From the NCBI GenBank assembly GCA_964501725.1, contig CAZCTO010000007.1:1-64000 (forward strand): a stretch of 64,000 nt of DNA, read 5' to 3'. The DNA is from CAZCTO01 sp964501725 (lineage in GTDB: Bacteria > Bacillota > Clostridia > Saccharofermentanales > Saccharofermentanaceae). Numbering within the stretch: position 1 is the first letter of the stretch; every line of letters begins with the position of its first letter. Below the pieces are notes generated by a model that saw nothing but the letters and a program-made list of their open reading frames with translations, searched no databases and was not told the DNA's origin. Both the position numbers and the translations under genes were made by a program. Positions 60,425 to 64,000 of this stretch are shown piece by piece.

Positions 60425-61417
60425 GTGCGGTTTTTTGCGGAATACTTGACTCGAAAAAGGAAGTCGATCCTGACTTTTGTCCTGTTTTCCGCGATATTTT
60501 GCGTTTCTTTTGCTTTATACCGGCTTCCCATGGCGGCGGTATGGTACCCGGTTCTGATCTGCGCGGTGATCGGCCTTGTGATCCTGCTTTTTGATGTAAA
60601 TAAAGCATATCAAAAGCACAAGAAGCTTCGCGAATTGCTCGCGCTTCAGTCCGAACTCCTGACCCGCTTTCCCGAGCCGGTGACGCAGGATGATGAGGAC
60701 TACCAGGCGATTATAGGGATGCTCCGGGACGAGCAACTCCGGCGGGCAAACGTGGCGGAAGAGCGTTTTTCGGAAATGATGGATTACTATACACTTTGGG
60801 CGCATCAGATTAAGACGCCCATTGCCTCCATGCGACTTCAATTGCAAAACGACGAGACCGAAACTGCCAGGAACCTCCTTGAGGATCTTTTCCGGATTGA
60901 GCAGTATGTTGAAATGGTGCTTTGTTATCTGCGACTTGATTCGACTTCGACGGATTATGTTTTCCGGCAGATCGCTTTGGATGATGTCATCAAGCAGGCC
61001 GTGAAAAAGTACGCCGCTTTGTTTATCCGCCGTAAAATCAGTTTGCGGTATGAGCCGACGGAACTTCTGGTAACGACCGACGAGAAGTGGCTTGCGTTTG
61101 TTATTGAACAGGTTCTTTCAAATTCACTGAAATATACGCCGCCCGGCGGAACGATTACCGTGGGGAGCGAACAGGGCAGCATTCTTTACATCCGTGATAA
61201 CGGGATCGGCATCGCTCCGGATGATTTGCCGCGGATTTTCGAGAAGGGATATACCGGCAAAACCGGACGGACGGATATGAAAGCGAGCGGTATCGGGCTC
61301 TACCTGTGTCGCAGAATTTGTAAGAATCTGGGGCATGCCATCAGCGCGGAATCAACCCCGGATCATGGGACATTGATCCGAATTGATCTGGCTCAGAATC
61401 ATCCGGAAATCGAGTGA
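60425..61417 (+). CDS. intramembrane-sensing histidine kinase, BceS-like
   Basis: A 330-aa kinase with two closely spaced N-terminal helices (about 15-33 and 38-58) and practically no extracellular loop, the hallmark of intramembrane-sensing kinases. The H-box is WAHQIKTPIASMRL near residue 127, typical of BceS. The ATP domain has N-box EQVLSNSLKYTPPGG, RDNGIGI and ASGIGLYLCRRIC. Such kinases sense peptide antibiotics through the flux of the BceAB transporter encoded next. Starts with GTG. Confidence 0.92.
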   Translation: MRFFAEYLTRKRKSILTFVLFSAIFCVSFALYRLPMAAVWYPVLICAVIGLVILLFDVNKAYQKHKKLRELLALQSELLTRFPEPVTQDDEDYQAIIGMLRDEQLRRANVAEERFSEMMDYYTLWAHQIKTPIASMRLQLQNDETETARNLLEDLFRIEQYVEMVLCYLRLDSTSTDYVFRQIALDDVIKQAVKKYAALFIRRKISLRYEPTELLVTTDEKWLAFVIEQVLSNSLKYTPPGGTITVGSEQGSILYIRDNGIGIAPDDLPRIFEKGYTGKTGRTDMKASGIGLYLCRRICKNLGHAISAESTPDHGTLIRIDLAQNHPEIE

Positions 61418-61451
61418 CGCTGCGGAGGGGGAATCAGAGCCGTCTTACGAT

Positions 61452-61519
61452 AATGTAATCTCAAAGCAGGGAAATGTAAGTCGAATCGCTACCGGCGCGT
61501 TTCTCTTTTTTGTTACATT
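61452..61519 (+). promoter_or_regulatory. candidate response-regulator operator upstream of bceA-like gene
   Basis: AATGTAA at 61452-61458 and 61473-61479 are direct repeats exactly 21 bp apart, two helical turns; its exact inverse TTACATT is at 61513-61519. OmpR-type regulators bind tandem sites on one DNA face. No consensus -35 is present, as expected for an activated promoter. Confidence 0.6.
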
Positions 61520-61549
61520 CAGTGTAGTCAAAACATGGGGAGGACCAAT

Positions 61550-62314
61550 ATGAGTATTCTGGAAGTAACAGGATTAAAGAAAACATACACGACGCGCTTC
61601 GGCGGTAACAAGGTCGAAGCGCTGAAAAACGTCTCTTTTAACGTGGAAAAGGGCGAGTACGTCGCCATCATGGGCGAATCCGGCTCGGGGAAAACAACGC
61701 TTTTAAATATCGTCGCCTCGCTCGACAAGCCGACCGGCGGGACGATTCGGCTGGACAACAGTGATCTTTCGAGTATCAAGGAAGCGGCCGTCGCGGCGTT
61801 CCGCAGGGACAACCTCGGCTTCGTTTTTCAGGAATTTAACCTCTTGGACACGTTCTCGGTCGAGGACAATATTTTCCTGCCGCTCGTGCTGGCAGGGCAA
61901 TCATATCCTGAGATGAAAAAGAAACTGGACCCGGTTGCCGCGCAGCTCCACATTACGGATATCCTGAAAAAATACCCCTACGAGATTTCCGGCGGACAGA
62001 GACAGCGAGTCGCTGTGGCGCGCGCGATCATTACTTCGCCCAAACTGATCCTTGCGGACGAGCCGACCGGCGCGCTGGACTCGAAGTCGACCGACGAGCT
62101 TCTGCGGCTTTTCGGGGAAATCAACCGGACGGGGCAGACGATTCTTATGGTCACGCACTCGGTCAAGGCCGCCAGCCACGCAGGACGCGTGCTTTTTATT
62201 AAAGACGGCGAGGTCTTCCATCAGATTTACCGCGGAGACAATAGCAACGAGGAACTGTATCAGAAAATCTCACAAACGCTCACGATACTGGCGACGGGTG
62301 GTGAGGGCAAATGA
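61550..62314 (+). CDS. BceA-like ABC transporter ATP-binding protein
   Basis: A 254-aa ATPase of the peptide-antibiotic resistance type. Walker A GESGSGKTTLLNI near residue 40, signature EISGGQRQRVAVARA near 145, Walker B LILADEPTGALDSK, switch MVTHSVKAASHA. The N-terminal SILEVTGLKKTYTTRFGGNK is typical of BceA. The start at 61550 follows GGGGAGG. ATGA overlap with the permease gene. Confidence 0.93.
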   Translation: MSILEVTGLKKTYTTRFGGNKVEALKNVSFNVEKGEYVAIMGESGSGKTTLLNIVASLDKPTGGTIRLDNSDLSSIKEAAVAAFRRDNLGFVFQEFNLLDTFSVEDNIFLPLVLAGQSYPEMKKKLDPVAAQLHITDILKKYPYEISGGQRQRVAVARAIITSPKLILADEPTGALDSKSTDELLRLFGEINRTGQTILMVTHSVKAASHAGRVLFIKDGEVFHQIYRGDNSNEELYQKISQTLTILATGGEGK

Positions 62315-64000
62315 ACATCGGGTTTTACGGGCGGCTGGCCAGCGACGGCATCCGCAAAAATAAGCGACTCTATATTCCATACATCCTCACCTGTGTCGGT
62401 ATGGTGATGATGTTCTATATTATTTCATTTCTGTCTACTCATAAACTTCTGGACGTGATGAAAAGCGGCGGAAGAACAATGAAGCAAATTCTTTATCTCG
62501 GATGGTGGGTTATCGGGATTTTTGCCGTTTTCTTTCTCTTTTACACCCATTCGTTTCTGGTACGACGCCGGAAAAAGGAATTCGGCCTCTTTAACATTCT
62601 CGGAATGGGAAAGCGCCATCTCGCCCGCGTCCTTTTGTTCGAAAACCTGATCCTTTCTGCCGTATCGATCGGAGGCGGCCTGGCTTTAGGTATCCTCTTT
62701 TCGAAATTCGCCGAGCTTGCAATGGTTAATCTCCTGGACGAAAAAATAACTTTCAGTTATTCAATCAGTCTGATTGCGGTGCGTAACACCTCGCTATTTT
62801 TTCTCGGCATTTTCACACTCATTTTTTTCGACACACTTCGGCAAATACATCTGTCCAAGCCCATCGAACTGCTCGGAAGCGAAACGACCGGTGAGAAACA
62901 GCCTAAAACACGATGGATTATGGCGGCACTCGGCATCATTCTCATTGTTTCTGCATATGTGATTTCTATATCCATCCAAAAACCGCTGCTGGCCATGCAG
63001 ACGTTTTTCGTTGCTGTAATCATGGTCATTGTCGGAACGTACCTCTTATTTATTGCGGCATCCGTTGCTCTCTGCAAAATCCTCCGAAGCATCAAATCCT
63101 ATTACTATCGGACCAATCATTTTGTATCTGTTTCCTCAATGGCGTATCGAATGAAAAGAAACGGTGCCGGACTTGCGACGATCTGCATTCTTTGCACGAT
63201 GGTACTGGTCATGGTTTCTTCGACACTGTGTCTGAATCTGGGGCAGGAGAAGCTGCTTCGAACCCTGTGCCCCAGAGATTTCAATGTTCAAATATTGGGC
63301 AGAGAAGTTAAGTTTCTCGAAAATGACCGTGAGGATGTAATTGATATAATCAATGAGTCAGCCGGCGAACATGACGTGAATCCGGAAAGCATCCTGGACT
63401 ATTATTCGGCACGGCTTGATGGTGTAATGGAGGGAAGTTATCTCAATACTAATAAGACGATTGATTATTATGACAACGAGAATAGCTGGGTCATGATTGT
63501 GATCTCTCTCGAGGACTATAATCGGCTGACTGATTCCAAAGAGTCACTTGCGCCCGGGGAAATGATCATCCATACGACCAAAGCCAGGTACTCGTTTGAT
63601 CAGATTTCTGTCGGAGATGCCGGAACATATCAAATCAAGAAACATGTCTCCAAGTTTGTTCCCGAAGGCAGGGAAGAAGTATTTATTAATCCGTCTATGT
63701 ATGCTGTTGTCCCGGACCTTAAGAGCTTTGTTGAACCCGTGATTCAAGCAAATATGGAAAAGAATTATCCCAAACTGATTTTAAATTTCAATTATGCGTT
63801 TGACACAGGCGGAAGTGATGCGCTCCAGACCCGTTTATACAAGACAATAACGGAGAAAATTGAAGAGAAAACAGTTGCTGCGGCTGAGTCGGATCAGGAT
63901 TGGCAATTGATAAGTGTTATGGCGTTGGCAGGCCTCCGCTCCGCGATTCATGAAATATATGGAGGTTTGTTTTTCCTTGGCATTCTCCTTGCGATTGTAT
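62311..64000 (+). CDS. BceB-like permease, cut by the window edge
   Basis: Open from ATG 62311 to the end of the window (563 codons seen; the family is about 620-670). It starts NIGFYGRLASDGIRKNKRLY. The helix pairs visible are near 25-45 and 72-92, then EFGLFNILGMGKRHLARVL, the FtsX coupling motif near 90-110, helices to about 300, and then the large extracellular domain (about 305-540) that characterises BceB. The last seen residues (GGLFFLGILLAIV) begin the next helix. Partner of the upstream ATPase and sensor for the kinase. Confidence 0.92.
   Translation, partial: MNIGFYGRLASDGIRKNKRLYIPYILTCVGMVMMFYIISFLSTHKLLDVMKSGGRTMKQILYLGWWVIGIFAVFFLFYTHSFLVRRRKKEFGLFNILGMGKRHLARVLLFENLILSAVSIGGGLALGILFSKFAELAMVNLLDEKITFSYSISLIAVRNTSLFFLGIFTLIFFDTLRQIHLSKPIELLGSETTGEKQPKTRWIMAALGIILIVSAYVISISIQKPLLAMQTFFVAVIMVIVGTYLLFIAASVALCKILRSIKSYYYRTNHFVSVSSMAYRMKRNGAGLATICILCTMVLVMVSSTLCLNLGQEKLLRTLCPRDFNVQILGREVKFLENDREDVIDIINESAGEHDVNPESILDYYSARLDGVMEGSYLNTNKTIDYYDNENSWVMIVISLEDYNRLTDSKESLAPGEMIIHTTKARYSFDQISVGDAGTYQIKKHVSKFVPEGREEVFINPSMYAVVPDLKSFVEPVIQANMEKNYPKLILNFNYAFDTGGSDALQTRLYKTITEKIEEKTVAAAESDQDWQLISVMALAGLRSAIHEIYGGLFFLGILLAIV

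Noticed and set aside
1..64000. tRNA/rRNA genes, CRISPR arrays, insertion sequences, prophage genes
   Set aside because: Looked for on both strands and not found; the only repeat pair of note is the 82-bp repeat at 32725/33614, besides the protein-level repeats in the surface protein.

Overview
The window looks like a stretch of chromosome from a Gram-positive anaerobe of the Firmicutes/Bacillota, most likely class Clostridia. The reasons are conserved gene strings typical of that group (rpmE-yqhQ-prmC-...-prfA-tsaC; rpsF-ssb-rpsR-rplI-dnaB; tilS-hpt-ftsH), strong AGGAGG ribosome binding sites, sigma-A-type promoters, DUF1836, DUF951 and DUF2089 regulators or small proteins, LrgAB, and Bce-type two-component/ABC modules. 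Base composition by eye is somewhat below 50 percent G+C. I see no tRNA, rRNA, CRISPR array or insertion sequence. The genus cannot be fixed from the sequence alone.

Layout. 0-9 kb: leuS and a TraX-like membrane protein on the minus strand, then mreB, a LolD/MacB-type ABC ATPase with its large FtsX-like permease, and an unknown zinc-ribbon membrane protein. 9-31 kb is the housekeeping core: rho (with a long disordered insert), rpmE, yqhQ, prmC, prfA, a TsaC/Sua5-phosphatase fusion, the ribosomal protein/ssb/dnaB cluster, tilS, hpt, ftsH and murC. The normal prmC-prfA order is interrupted by DUF951, DUF1836 and acetyltransferase genes and by a reverse-strand pair encoding a GGGtGRT protein and a NifU-like protein.

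31-41 kb is accessory and shows gene decay. It holds small zinc-ribbon or membrane proteins, a YbjQ (UPF0145) gene remnant, a membrane gene split into two frames, an 82-bp direct repeat that duplicates the end of a phosphoribosyltransferase gene around a membrane gene, a 699-residue SPFH protein, a four-gene response regulator/ABC/ABC/kinase module, and an acetyltransferase gene with a nonsense codon near its start.

41-52 kb: a J-domain-like/TPR protein, tcdA, an oxidoreductase with a UPF0303 partner, a repeat-containing surface protein, a GH8 oligoxylanase (Rex type), a uracil/xanthine permease, lrgAB, and a DUF2089 regulator with its membrane partner. 52-64 kb: a DUF990-type ABC exporter behind a 320-nt leader with a strong terminator and competing helices; a DUF1836 regulator, NfeD-like and flotillin operon behind an array of GAACGCG sites; a GrpB-family protein; a lipoprotein; and a Bce-type regulator, kinase and ABC transporter with a 21-bp-spaced operator repeat. 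The permease of the last module runs off the right edge.

The best candidates for something undescribed are the ABC-exporter leader RNA (52.3-52.7 kb), the DUF1836/flotillin operator array (55.5 kb), the repeat-flanked gene cassette (32.7-33.7 kb), the TsaC-phosphatase fusion (19-20.7 kb) and the rplI leader (22.2 kb). None of these calls could be tested against a database here.
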